A DNA stretch of 64,000 bases from JAICYJ01 sp035695105 (GTDB taxonomy: Bacteria; Actinomycetota; Thermoleophilia; Gaiellales; JAICJC01). The notes below the pieces were generated by a model that was not told where the DNA came from, searched no databases, and worked only from the letters and a program-made list of their open reading frames with translations. The DNA lies in the NCBI GenBank assembly GCA_035695105.1, contig DASSEV010000053.1, forward strand, positions 39,151 to 103,150, in the 5' to 3' direction. This document shows, piece by piece, positions 9,167 through 16,976 of the stretch. The position numbers were made by a program, and so were the translations under genes. Within the stretch, counting starts at the first letter, position 1; the number at the start of each line of letters is the position of its first letter.

Positions 9167-9193
9167 GAGGGGGGCGCCACCGGCGCCCCCCTC
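9167..9193. terminator. Bidirectional hairpin between convergent genes
   Basis: Perfect 12-bp inverted repeat GAGGGGGGCGCC / GGCGCCCCCCTC with a 3-nt loop. It lies between the end of the permease gene (9132) and the end of the convergent VOC gene (9206). There is no clear U-tract, as is common in actinobacterial terminators. Confidence 0.8.
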
Positions 9194-9205
9194 GTCGTGC
9201 TGTGC

Positions 9206-9574
9206 TCAGAGCGGGGCGTACCGCCGGTGCAGCATCAGGGCGTTGCCGTCCGGGTCGTGGAAGAAGGCCATGTGGCAGACGCCCGTGTCGATGGTCTCGC
9301 CGGCGAAGGCGACGCCGGCGGACTCCAGCTCCTCCCTGGCGGCCTGCACGTCGGGCACGCGCAACGCGGGCGGGTTCAGCGTGGGCACGAAGGGCAGGCC
9401 GGCCGTCCGCGGATCCCATACGCCGAGCGTCACCTGGCCGGCGGTCACCTCGAAGCCCGTGGGGGTCTCGCGGTCGAATGGCAGTCCCAGCGTCTCGACG
9501 TAGAACGACCGCGACCGCTCGATGTCCTGCGTCGGCACCGAGATGAAGTCCATGCGCTCGACGGTGATCGGCAT
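9206..9574 (-). CDS. VOC (glyoxalase/dioxygenase) superfamily protein
   Basis: A 122-aa single-module vicinal-oxygen-chelate protein: MDFISVPTQDIERSRSFYVETLGLPF at the N-terminus and CHMAFFHDPDGNALMLHRRY at the C-terminus, the usual two beta-alpha-beta-beta-beta halves. The HDPDGN text and late His are where metal ligands of glyoxalase-like enzymes sit. A strong AGGAGG precedes the ATG. Function within the superfamily (glyoxalase, isomerase, resistance protein) cannot be set. Confidence 0.8.
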   Translation of the reverse strand: MPITVERMDFISVPTQDIERSRSFYVETLGLPFDRETPTGFEVTAGQVTLGVWDPRTAGLPFVPTLNPPALRVPDVQAAREELESAGVAFAGETIDTGVCHMAFFHDPDGNALMLHRRYAPL

Positions 9575-9602
9575 GCTGTCCTCCTGGTCGACGGACCGCA
9601 GA

Positions 9603-10463
9603 CTACGCCAGGCCTGGACGGTGCAGCGGTGCCGGCCGCGGCGACGGAGGTGCCGGCTTCGGCTCGGCGCCGATCCCGAGCGTCTCGCGGACGCCCGGCT
9701 CCGGCACCGGGTGGGCTGCGGGGGCGTTCAGCCGCGCCAGCAGGCGTGTGACGATCTCCACCGTGTGAGGCGACGGGTCGAGGAAGGCGCACCCGGCAAC
9801 GAGGGTGCCAGCCGACTCGCCGCCGCGCGTCGACATGACGCGCACCTCCGAGTCGATCGTGCCCTCGAACACCCGCACCCGGACGCGGAGCCGGTCGCGC
9901 TCGCGCACGCGCATATCGGCAAGCGCGAGGGCGACGCCGCCCTCCGAGATGTCCTCGAGCACGGCGCTCACCGTCTCACCCGGCACCAGGCGGTCGCAGA
10001 CGACCGCCGTCACGGACGCCGAGAGCGCCACGTCGATCCGGGCGCTGCGCCGCTGGTCGCCGTCTGTCTCGACCACGAGCACGCGCAGCAGCAGAGCGGC
10101 CCTCGACTGCGACTGGAACTCCGCCTGCTCCACGAGCGCGGTGATGGTGTGTGGCGCGCCGTCGACCATCAGCCGGCAGCGCAGCTGCATGCCTTCCCGC
10201 ACCTCGAGCCGAGGCGCGCTGGCGCGCACGACGCTGCCCTCGCACGCGATCGTCCAGATCTCGAGCAGGCCGCCGCTGTCGGCGGTCATCTCCACCGCCG
10301 ATTCGTCCACGAGCGCGTGCGCTGCCCGCCCGGCCAGCTGGTCTTGTGTCATCCGTTGCTCATCCGGAGGCGCACCCGTGATCGGCCGGCGTTGCTCGCG
10401 ATTGAGCGGACGGGCCGTCACGAGACCGTCCGGGATCACCAACACCGTGACAGCGCGCGCCAT
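9603..10463 (-). CDS. PilZ-domain protein (predicted c-di-GMP receptor)
   Basis: A 286-aa soluble protein. The PilZ signature is complete: RRSAR at 138-142 (RxxxR c-di-GMP-binding motif) followed by EDISEGGVAL with D171, S173 and G175-176. Residues about 40-130 form a beta-rich YcgR-N-like region, and the last ~40 residues are Pro/Ala-rich and probably disordered. The first 37 residues look atypical, so the in-frame ATG at 10352 (MTQDQLAGRA) is a real alternative start. It should bind cyclic di-GMP and pass the signal to an unknown target; a diguanylate cyclase and a pilus operon are in the same window. Confidence 0.82.
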   Translation of the reverse strand: MARAVTVLVIPDGLVTARPLNREQRRPITGAPPDEQRMTQDQLAGRAAHALVDESAVEMTADSGGLLEIWTIACEGSVVRASAPRLEVREGMQLRCRLMVDGAPHTITALVEQAEFQSQSRAALLLRVLVVETDGDQRRSARIDVALSASVTAVVCDRLVPGETVSAVLEDISEGGVALALADMRVRERDRLRVRVRVFEGTIDSEVRVMSTRGGESAGTLVAGCAFLDPSPHTVEIVTRLLARLNAPAAHPVPEPGVRETLGIGAEPKPAPPSPRPAPLHRPGLA

Positions 10464-10532
10464 TTATTGGAGACCAAGTCGAATGAGCGGGCCGTGACCG
10501 GCCCGCGGGCGAATCGTGACGTGCGAGCGCCG

Positions 10533-11171
10533 CTAGCGGCGCTCGGAGCCGACCAGCGCCGTCGCCACCCCGAGCCCGATGAAGATGCAGCCCGTCACCC
10601 GGCGCTGCGCCGAGCGGACGGCCGACCGGCCGCGCACCCACCCCGCCGCGCTTCCCGCCAGCAGGCCGTACGCACCGTCGGTGATCAGCCCGAGCAGGGC
10701 GAAGGTGAATCCGAGGACGACGATCTGCTCGGGCACGGCCGCACCGTGGGGATCGACGAACTGCGGCAGGAATGCGAAGAAGAACAGCGCGGTCTTCGGG
10801 TTGGTGGCATTCACCAGCGCGCCCCGCCGGTAGATGCGCCCCAGCCGCCGGTCCCGCGGCGGCGCCGACGCACTGTCCGCCGCCGCGCGGTCGAGCAGCG
10901 TGCGGACGCCCAGGTAGATCAGGTACGCGGCTCCCATCAGCCGCACGGCGCCGAACGCCAGCGACGACGAGACCAGGATTGCCGACAGTCCCAGCGCCGC
11001 CGCGGCGATGTGCACCAGCGTTCCAGTGTGCACGCCGAGCGTGGCCGTGAGGCCCGCGCGGCGGCCGTGCTCGACGCTCTGGGTGACGATGTAGAGCACC
11101 GCCGGACCGGGGATCAGCAGCAGCACAAGGGCCGTGAGGGCGAACGCGAGCAGTGTCGCTGGGTCGGGCAT
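10533..11171 (-). CDS. LysE/RhtB family exporter
   Basis: A 212-aa membrane protein with the LysE/RhtB signature LIPGPAVLYIVTQSVEHGRRAGLTATLGVHTG near the N-terminus and the NATNPKTALFFFAFLPQFVDP motif in the middle; five to six hydrophobic segments. Members export amino acids, homoserine lactones or related small molecules; the substrate here is unknown. The ATG at 11171 is supported by a -10 hexamer (TAGATT) exactly 6 nt upstream. Confidence 0.85.
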   Translation of the reverse strand: MPDPATLLAFALTALVLLLIPGPAVLYIVTQSVEHGRRAGLTATLGVHTGTLVHIAAAALGLSAILVSSSLAFGAVRLMGAAYLIYLGVRTLLDRAAADSASAPPRDRRLGRIYRRGALVNATNPKTALFFFAFLPQFVDPHGAAVPEQIVVLGFTFALLGLITDGAYGLLAGSAAGWVRGRSAVRSAQRRVTGCIFIGLGVATALVGSERR

Positions 11172-11177
11172 GCGCAG

Positions 11178-11183
11178 AATCTA
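11178..11183 (-). promoter_or_regulatory. -10 hexamer TAGATT of the LysE-family gene
   Basis: Read on the minus strand, TAGATT is followed by six bases (CTGCGC) and then the ATG at 11171. No ribosome-binding site lies between, so a leaderless mRNA is predicted. Confidence 0.5.
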
Positions 11184-11212
11184 TCGGCTGATCCCGCCCC
11201 GGGCCGAACGGC

Positions 11213-12544
11213 ATGCGCCATCATCCGTCCATGCACCCGGGCTCGACCGACGCCGCCTCGGGCGTCCCCGAACAGCGCCCGGGGACGATGCAGGCCGCGG
11301 CACGGCCGACTGAGCGCGAGGCGTTCTGGTTCTGGCTGAAACTCGGCTTCATCAGCTTCGGCGGGCCGGCCGGCCAGATCGCCATCATGCACGATGAGCT
11401 GGTCGAGCGCCGCCGCTGGATCGGCGAGCGGCGGTTCCTGCACGCGCTCAACTTCTGCATGGCCCTTCCTGGGCCCGAGGCCCAGCAGCTCGCGTCCTAC
11501 ATCGGCTACTCGCTCTACGGCGTCCGCGGCGCGATCACGTCGGGCGGGCTGTTCGTGCTGCCGTCCTTCGTCATCCTCTGCGCGATGAGCGCGGTCTACG
11601 TCGAGTACGGCGACGTGACCGTGGTGGAGGGGGTCGTCAGCGGGCTGGGCGCCGCGGTCGTGGCGCTGATCGCCGCCGCCGTGCTGCGCGTCGGCGGCCG
11701 CGTGATCCACACGGCCGCAGCGGCCGCGCTTGCGCTGCTGTCGTTCGCCGCCATCCTGGCCGGCGTGCCGTTCCCCGTCATCCTGGTCGTCGCCGCGCTC
11801 GCCGGCTGGCAGGCCGGGGGCCGCGACCCGCGCCTGCTGGGCCGGCCGGCCGCGCATGGTGACGACGAGGACGACGACCAGCGCGGGCCGCCCGCATCCG
11901 CCCGCTCGATCCTGTCGAGGATGTGGAAGGGGCTCGTCATCTGGCTGTTCCCGGTCGCCCTGCTGGTGCTGGCGGGCGGGCTGGTCGGCGAGCTCGCCGG
12001 CTTCTTCACGCTGGCCGCGCTGGTGACCTTCGGCGGCGCGTACGCGGTGCTGCCGTTCGTCGCCAGCGCCGCCGTCAACCACTACGGCTGGCTGTCGTCC
12101 AAGGACATGGTGGCCGGCCTGGCGCTGGGCGAGTCGACGCCGGGCCCGCTGATCATGGTCAACACGTTCGTCGGCTTCGTGGCCGGGTACCACGTCGAGG
12201 GGAACCTCGCCTGGGGACTGGTCGGCGCGACCGTCGCCACGCTGGCCACGTTCGTCCCGTGCTTCGTCTGGATCATCACCGGAGCGCCGCTGATCGACCG
12301 CATCCGCACCACCGGCGGCTTTGCCAACACCCTGAATGGGATCACGATCGCCGTCGTGGGCGTGATCGGCGGGCTCGGGGTGTTCGTCGCCCGACACGCG
12401 CTGGTGTCGGGCGGCCACGTCCGCTGGGTGCTGTCGCTGCTGGCGGTGGCGGCGTTCGTGGCGGTCTGGCGGTTCCGTGTGGGCGTCATCCCGGTGATCG
12501 CGGTCTGTGCCGCCGTGGGGGTCGCGGAGGCCCTGATCTCCTAG
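11213..12544 (+). CDS. chrA: Chromate transporter, CHR family, two-domain form
   Basis: A 443-aa protein made of two homologous CHR halves. First half: KLGFISFGGPAGQIAIMHDE and MALPGPEAQQLASYIGY. Second half: TFGGAYAVLPFVA and GLALGESTPGPLIMVNTF. These are the duplicated FGG and PGP motifs of long-chain ChrA, which pumps chromate out of the cell. A hydrophilic linker rich in Asp (DDEDDDQ) joins the halves. An alternative ATG at 11231 would remove six residues. Divergent from the LysE gene. Confidence 0.85.
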   Translation: MRHHPSMHPGSTDAASGVPEQRPGTMQAAARPTEREAFWFWLKLGFISFGGPAGQIAIMHDELVERRRWIGERRFLHALNFCMALPGPEAQQLASYIGYSLYGVRGAITSGGLFVLPSFVILCAMSAVYVEYGDVTVVEGVVSGLGAAVVALIAAAVLRVGGRVIHTAAAAALALLSFAAILAGVPFPVILVVAALAGWQAGGRDPRLLGRPAAHGDDEDDDQRGPPASARSILSRMWKGLVIWLFPVALLVLAGGLVGELAGFFTLAALVTFGGAYAVLPFVASAAVNHYGWLSSKDMVAGLALGESTPGPLIMVNTFVGFVAGYHVEGNLAWGLVGATVATLATFVPCFVWIITGAPLIDRIRTTGGFANTLNGITIAVVGVIGGLGVFVARHALVSGGHVRWVLSLLAVAAFVAVWRFRVGVIPVIAVCAAVGVAEALIS

Positions 12545-12597
12545 CTGTGCAGGGATTTCGTGTGGGTACGTCCGACCGGGGCCCTACCCTTGGAGAC

Positions 12598-12822
12598 ATG
12601 ACAACGGAGCGCAAGGACTCTCTGGCGATGGCCATCGATCTCCGCCTCACCGACCTGTGGGCGGAGGTCTTCGAGCTGGATCCGTCGAAGATCGACCTGG
12701 AGCTGCTGGGATGGTTCCTGCGGGCCGCCTACGGCCAGGGATACACCGATGCGCTCCGCGAGACGCAGCGCGGGCAGCTGTGCCTGGATCTCGGGTACGC
12801 CGTGCCCGACACCACCGCCTGA
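12598..12822 (+). CDS. Small conserved-looking protein, unknown function
   Basis: A 74-aa acidic, mostly helical protein (MTTERKDSLA...). No cysteine pair, membrane segment or named domain is visible; the AAYGQGYTDAL text near the C-terminal half looks like a helix with glycine kinks. TACCCT at 12585-12590 is a plausible -10 and ends seven bases before the ATG; TTGGAGAC just before the start could instead act as a weak ribosome-binding site. Lies upstream of ccmE in the same direction, but its own promoter makes a cytochrome role doubtful. Confidence 0.6.
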   Translation: MTTERKDSLAMAIDLRLTDLWAEVFELDPSKIDLELLGWFLRAAYGQGYTDALRETQRGQLCLDLGYAVPDTTA

Positions 12823-12863
12823 GCGCGGTGACGGCGGTGGCGTGTCGCCGGAAATCCGCTTGA

Positions 12864-12869
12864 TACGCT
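12864..12869 (+). promoter_or_regulatory. -10 hexamer TACGCT of ccmE
   Basis: TACGCT is followed by six bases (GACGGA) and the GTG start of ccmE at 12876, the same spacing found before several other genes here. Predicts a leaderless ccm operon transcript. Confidence 0.45.
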
Positions 12870-12875
12870 GACGGA

Positions 12876-13286
12876 GTGACCGCAGCACCGCGTCTCGTCA
12901 TCGCTCTCGTGATCGCGTCGCTGCTGGCCGTGTTCCTGGTCTACCAGGTGGCCCGCGGCTCCGGCCAGCTGATCGTGACCGTCGGCCAGCTGCGCAGCAA
13001 CACGGACGGCGCGGCGACCAAGACCGTCGATCTCACCGGCACCGCGGTCAGCTGCGTCAACGTCAACTGCACCGGCGCGCAGGCGCCCTTCACGATGGTC
13101 GTCAAGGACGAGAAATCCGCGCAGACGGTGCCCGTGCGCTACACCGGCGGCTCGGTGCCCGACGCCTTCAAGGCCGGTAGGCGGATCATCGTCACCGGCC
13201 ACATGGCCAACGGCCAGTTCGTCGCCGAAGCCGACTCGCTGGTGACCAAGTGCCCGAGCAAGTACTCGGGCGGCCCAGGGGCCTGA
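12876..13286 (+). CDS. ccmE: Cytochrome c maturation heme chaperone CcmE, CxxxY type
   Basis: A 136-aa protein: one N-terminal transmembrane anchor (about 7-24) and an OB-fold domain (VDLTGTAVSC...IIVTGHMANGQFVAEADSLVTKCPSKY). In classical CcmE the heme is held covalently by His in HxxxY; here the motif is C126-P-S-K-Y130, the CxxxY variant described from some archaea and sulfate reducers. Two additional cysteines (60 and 65) sit in the OB fold. It hands heme to CcmF, whose gene follows at once. Confidence 0.85.
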   Translation: MTAAPRLVIALVIASLLAVFLVYQVARGSGQLIVTVGQLRSNTDGAATKTVDLTGTAVSCVNVNCTGAQAPFTMVVKDEKSAQTVPVRYTGGSVPDAFKAGRRIIVTGHMANGQFVAEADSLVTKCPSKYSGGPGA

Positions 13287-13287
13287 T

Positions 13288-15282
13288 CTGGCCACCGTCG
13301 GATCCGCGCTCCTGATCCTCGTCCTGGCGCTGGCGGCGTACGCGACGGTGACGGGCGCGCTCGCCGGGTGGCGGCGCGACCGCCGTCTCGCACGCAGCGC
13401 GGCGAACGCGATCCTCGTGGCCTTCGGGGCCACCGTCGCGGCCGCGGTGCTGCTCCTGATCGCGCTGGTCGGCCATGACTTCTCGATCGCGGTGGTGGAG
13501 TCGCACACCAACCGCTCGCTGCCGACGCCCTATCTGCTGACGGCGCTCTGGGCCAGCCAGCCAGGGTCGCTGCTGCTCTGGCTGCTCGTCCTGAGCGGGG
13601 CCTCCTCGCTGGTCATGCTCCAGAACCGCCACCGGAACCGTGAGCTGATGCCGTGGGTGACGGCGGTGCTGGCCGGGATCATGACCTTCTTCGCGGGCAT
13701 GGCCGCGCTGGTGTCCTCGCCGTTCGAACGCACCGTCGGGCCGGTTCCGCACGACGGGCTCGGCCTCGATCCGTCCCTGCAGAACCCCTACATGGTCGCG
13801 CACCCGCCGGCCCTCTACCTCGGCTACGTGTCGTTCGCCGTGCCGTTCGCATTCGCCATGGCGGCCCTCATCACGCGGCGCACAGACGCGCGCTGGATGG
13901 CGTCGGTGCGGCGCTGGACGCTGTTCGCCTGGGCGTCGCTCGGCGTGGGCATGCTGCTCGGCGCCCACTGGGCGTACGTCGAGATCGGCTGGGGCGGCTA
14001 TTGGGGCTGGGATCCCGTCGAGAACGCGGCGCTGATGCCCTGGCTGGCGGGCACCGCCTACCTGCACTCGGTGATGGTGCAGGAGAAGCGGGGGATGCTC
14101 AAGGTCTGGAACGTGGTGCTCGTGAGCGCGACGTTCGCCCTCTCCATCCTGGGCACGTTCCTGACGCGCAGCGACGTCGTGCAGTCGATCCACAACTTCA
14201 CGCAGTCGCCGGTGGGCCCGGCGCTGCTCGGGTTCCTGGCCGTGGTGCTGGCGTTCTCGACCAGCCTCCTGCTCTGGCGCCTGCCGATCCTGCGCAGCGA
14301 GCACCGCATGGAGTCGGTGGTGTCGCGAGAAGCAACGTTCCTCTTCAACAACCTGCTGTTGCTCGCCCTCGCCTTCGCGATCCTCTGGGGCGTCGTCTTT
14401 CCGGTGCTGTCCGAGGCGGCGCGAGGCGTCCGCAGCACCGTGTCGGTGCCGTACTACGACTTCTTCCTGAAGGCGTTCGGGCTGCCGCTGCTCGCCCTGA
14501 CCGGCATCGGCCCGCTGATCGCGTGGCGGCGGGCGACCCCCGGCAGCCTGTGGCGGACGTTCCGCTGGCCGGTGATCTCGGCCGCCGCGGGCGGCGCTGT
14601 GCTGATCGTGTTCGGGCTGGGCTCGAGCTGGGCCGGCCTGACGGCCTTCTCGCTCTGCATCTTCGTCACCGCCACGATCGTGCTCGAGTTCGCACGCGGC
14701 GCGTCGGCCCGCCGCGCCATCGCCGGCGGATCATGGCCGCGAGCGCTGATCGACCTGATCGGCCGCAACCGGCGGCGCTACGGCGGATACATCGTCCATC
14801 TCGCGGTCGTCCTGCTCGTCGTCGGCGTGGCCGCCTCCGGTGCGTACGGCTCCGTCCGGCAGGCCACGCTGCGGCCCGGCCAGTCGATGCACATCGAGAA
14901 CTACACGCTCACCTACGTCGGCCCCACCCAGTCGGTGCAGCAGAACTCCACCGAGGTCGGCGCCCGGCTGAACGTCTTCCGCGACGGCTCGCACGTCGGC
15001 GTGCTCACGCCGGCACGGCGCGTGTACAAGCCGCAGTCGCAGGTCACGAACGAGGTCGACATCCGCACCAACTACCTGCACGGCGAGGACCTGTACACGA
15101 TTCTCGAGGCGATGCGCGGGAATCAGGTCACCGTCAAGGCGCTGGTCAATCCGATGGTGAGCCTGATCTGGCTGGCCGGCATCGTCTTCGTGATCGGCGC
15201 GCTGGTGACCATCTGGCCGGATCCGCGCGAGGCCCGCCAGCTCGCACGCCGCTACGACACCGCGCTGGCCAGAGAGGCGTGA
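13288..15282 (+). CDS. ccmF: Heme lyase CcmF of cytochrome c maturation System I
   Basis: A large polytopic protein (~664 aa if read from 13288). The heme-handling WWD motif is WGGYWGWDPVENAALMPWL, preceded by the HPPALYLGYVSF loop with its conserved His. The first ATG/GTG-type start in frame is GTG at 13348, but that would cut away a clear N-terminal membrane helix (LLILVLALAAYATV). No ATG, GTG or TTG lies upstream in frame; CTG at 13288, just after the ccmE stop, would restore the helix. It joins heme from CcmE to apocytochrome c. CcmA-D and CcmG/H are not in this window. Confidence 0.88.
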   Translation: MATVGSALLILVLALAAYATVTGALAGWRRDRRLARSAANAILVAFGATVAAAVLLLIALVGHDFSIAVVESHTNRSLPTPYLLTALWASQPGSLLLWLLVLSGASSLVMLQNRHRNRELMPWVTAVLAGIMTFFAGMAALVSSPFERTVGPVPHDGLGLDPSLQNPYMVAHPPALYLGYVSFAVPFAFAMAALITRRTDARWMASVRRWTLFAWASLGVGMLLGAHWAYVEIGWGGYWGWDPVENAALMPWLAGTAYLHSVMVQEKRGMLKVWNVVLVSATFALSILGTFLTRSDVVQSIHNFTQSPVGPALLGFLAVVLAFSTSLLLWRLPILRSEHRMESVVSREATFLFNNLLLLALAFAILWGVVFPVLSEAARGVRSTVSVPYYDFFLKAFGLPLLALTGIGPLIAWRRATPGSLWRTFRWPVISAAAGGAVLIVFGLGSSWAGLTAFSLCIFVTATIVLEFARGASARRAIAGGSWPRALIDLIGRNRRRYGGYIVHLAVVLLVVGVAASGAYGSVRQATLRPGQSMHIENYTLTYVGPTQSVQQNSTEVGARLNVFRDGSHVGVLTPARRVYKPQSQVTNEVDIRTNYLHGEDLYTILEAMRGNQVTVKALVNPMVSLIWLAGIVFVIGALVTIWPDPREARQLARRYDTALAREA

Positions 15283-15596
15283 GCACGGCGGTCGAGGCGG
15301 CCGCCGTCGCGGTCGCCGTCACTGGCGCCGTGGTCGCCGTCGCCTGGCCGTTCCTGTCACCGCAGCGTGGGGCGCCGGAGCCCGCCATGTCGGAGCACGA
15401 CCGCGAGCGGCTGGCGATGCTCGAGCGGCGTGACGCGGCCTATACAGCGCTGCGCGACCTCGAGCAGGATCACCGCACGGGCAAGGTGGGGGACGAGGAC
15501 TACGAGGCGGAGCGGCGAAGGCTGCGGGCCGAGGCCGCGGAGGCTCTCCGCGGCCTCGATAGGCTAGGCTCCGAGCCGCAACGCGAGGAGGATTGA
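15279..15596 (+). CDS. Small membrane-anchored CcmI-like protein
   Basis: A 105-aa protein with one N-terminal membrane segment (about 6-25) followed by a charged helical region containing AMLERRDAAYTALRDLEQDHRTGKVGDEDYEAERRRL. This 'RDAA..AL.DLE.D...GK..DEDY' pattern is the one seen after the first helix of CcmI/CycH. It lacks the TPR domain of full CcmI. GTG start overlaps the ccmF stop (GTGA), so it belongs to the cytochrome c maturation operon, perhaps as an assembly scaffold. Confidence 0.7.
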   Translation: MSTAVEAAAVAVAVTGAVVAVAWPFLSPQRGAPEPAMSEHDRERLAMLERRDAAYTALRDLEQDHRTGKVGDEDYEAERRRLRAEAAEALRGLDRLGSEPQREED

Positions 15597-15597
15597 C

Positions 15598-16389
15598 GTG
15601 GGGCTGTGGCAGCGGTTCACGATGCTGTTCAAGGCGAAGGCAAGCCGCGCGCTCGACCGGGCTGAGAATCCCGCCGAGACGCTCGACTACAGCTACCAGC
15701 GCCAGCTGGAGATGCTGCAGAAGGTGAAGCGCGGGCTGGCCGACGTGGTCACGGCGAAGAAGCGCCTGCAGCACCAGACCCAGACGCTGGAGCAGAGCGT
15801 CGTCAAGCTCGACAGCCAGGCCCGTCAGGCGATGGCAGGCGGCCGGGAGGATCTGGCGCGGACGGCGCTCGAGCGCAAGGTGCTCGTCCAGGAGCAGCTG
15901 CAGGGCCTCGATCAGCAGATCGCCGGGCTCGAGCAGCAGCAGCAGCAGCTCGTCGAGCAGCAGCAGGCGCTGTCGCAAAAGGTCGAGTCGTTCCGCACCC
16001 AGAAGGAAGTGATCAAGGCCCAGTACTCCGCTGCGGAGGCGCAGGTGCGGATCGGCGAGGCCACGTCCGGGCTCACGTCGGAGCTGTCGGACGTCGGTGC
16101 AGCCACCGCCCGGGCGCAGGATCAGGTGGAGCAGATGCGGGCCCGCGCGGCCGCCGTCGAGGAGCTCGTCTCGACCGGCGCGCTCGACGACCTGTCCTCG
16201 CCGGGGACGTCGTCGCTCGACCGTCAGATCGCGGCGCTCTCGGCCGATGCGCAGGTCGACTCCGAGCTGGAGAAGATCCGCGCCGAGATCGCACCCGCTC
16301 CGGCCGCCGCCGAGTTGGGCCAGGGCGAGCCGGCTCCGGCGCCTCAGGAGCAGGCCGCCCCACAGCCGGACGCAGAGCGCAGTGAGTAG
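15598..16389 (+). CDS. pspA: PspA/IM30 family membrane-stress protein
   Basis: A 263-aa, largely coiled-coil PspA/Vipp1 family protein: MGLWQRFTMLFKAKASRALDRAENPAETLDY at the N-terminus is the family signature, then long helices rich in Gln/Glu (run of about 35-190) and a Pro/Ala/Glu-rich tail. Such proteins polymerise on the inner face of the cell membrane and protect it from stress. GTG start with AGGAGG seven nt upstream. Follows ccmI-like by one nucleotide, so cotranscription is likely. The CAG-rich DNA is only Gln codons. Confidence 0.85.
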   Translation: MGLWQRFTMLFKAKASRALDRAENPAETLDYSYQRQLEMLQKVKRGLADVVTAKKRLQHQTQTLEQSVVKLDSQARQAMAGGREDLARTALERKVLVQEQLQGLDQQIAGLEQQQQQLVEQQQALSQKVESFRTQKEVIKAQYSAAEAQVRIGEATSGLTSELSDVGAATARAQDQVEQMRARAAAVEELVSTGALDDLSSPGTSSLDRQIAALSADAQVDSELEKIRAEIAPAPAAAELGQGEPAPAPQEQAAPQPDAERSE

Positions 16390-16948
16390 CCGAACGGGCT
16401 GGGCCGTGTCGTTGGCCGGCGCCGCGGCGTTCGGCGCGATCGACCAGTACCTCGGCACCGTGCGGTTCCTCGTCGAGTTCGGCCGCTGGCCCTCGACCGC
16501 GAGCCAGGTGTCGGCGACCTGGCTGCTGTTGCCGTTCCTCGCCGGCTGCACCCAGCGCAGCGCCCGCGCTTCGGCAGCCATCGGGCTTGTGGCGACGCAG
16601 GTGGCGCTGTGCACCTATGCGCTGATGACGGTCAGCCCGTTCGAGGGGGTCGCCGCGGCTGCCATGCCCAATGCCCTCGCCGCCATGGTGCAGGCCAACG
16701 TGGTGTACGTCGTCTGCGGCCTCGTCACCGGGCCGGCATACGGCTGGCTCGGGTATCGCTGGCGCACCGCCCGCTCGCCGGTCGCCGCAGCGCTGGTGAT
16801 CGCCGCGCTCTGCCTCGAGCCGCTGGTTCGGGGAGCGGTTGGTCAGCGGTACGACCCGGCCGTGGTCTGGCGAGTCGAGGTCGCGCTCGGACTGACCGCT
16901 GCCGTGGCGTTCGCGGTGATGATCCGCTCGCGACGCCGTCTGGTCTGA
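16382..16948 (+). CDS. Multi-pass membrane protein, unknown function
   Basis: About 188 aa with five or six hydrophobic segments and few charged residues; Trp/Tyr residues border the helices. The GTG start lies inside the end of pspA (8-nt overlap), which points to coupling. I recognise no catalytic motif. Position behind pspA suggests a membrane-stress or envelope role, but that is only context. Confidence 0.6.
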   Translation: MSSRTGWAVSLAGAAAFGAIDQYLGTVRFLVEFGRWPSTASQVSATWLLLPFLAGCTQRSARASAAIGLVATQVALCTYALMTVSPFEGVAAAAMPNALAAMVQANVVYVVCGLVTGPAYGWLGYRWRTARSPVAAALVIAALCLEPLVRGAVGQRYDPAVVWRVEVALGLTAAVAFAVMIRSRRRLV

Positions 16949-16964
16949 CCGAACACACGTTCGC

Positions 16965-16970
16965 TATACT
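16965..16970 (+). promoter_or_regulatory. -10 hexamer TATACT of the radical SAM gene
   Basis: The best -10 match in the window. It is followed by six bases (GCCGGC) and the ATG at 16977. No Shine-Dalgarno sequence can fit, so the mRNA is predicted to be leaderless. Confidence 0.6.
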
Positions 16971-16976
16971 GCCGGC

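Noticed and set aside
15931..15970. CAG trinucleotide run in pspA
   Set aside because: Simply Gln codons in a coiled coil; the same holds for CTG-rich DNA near 63840 in the NlpC/P60 gene.
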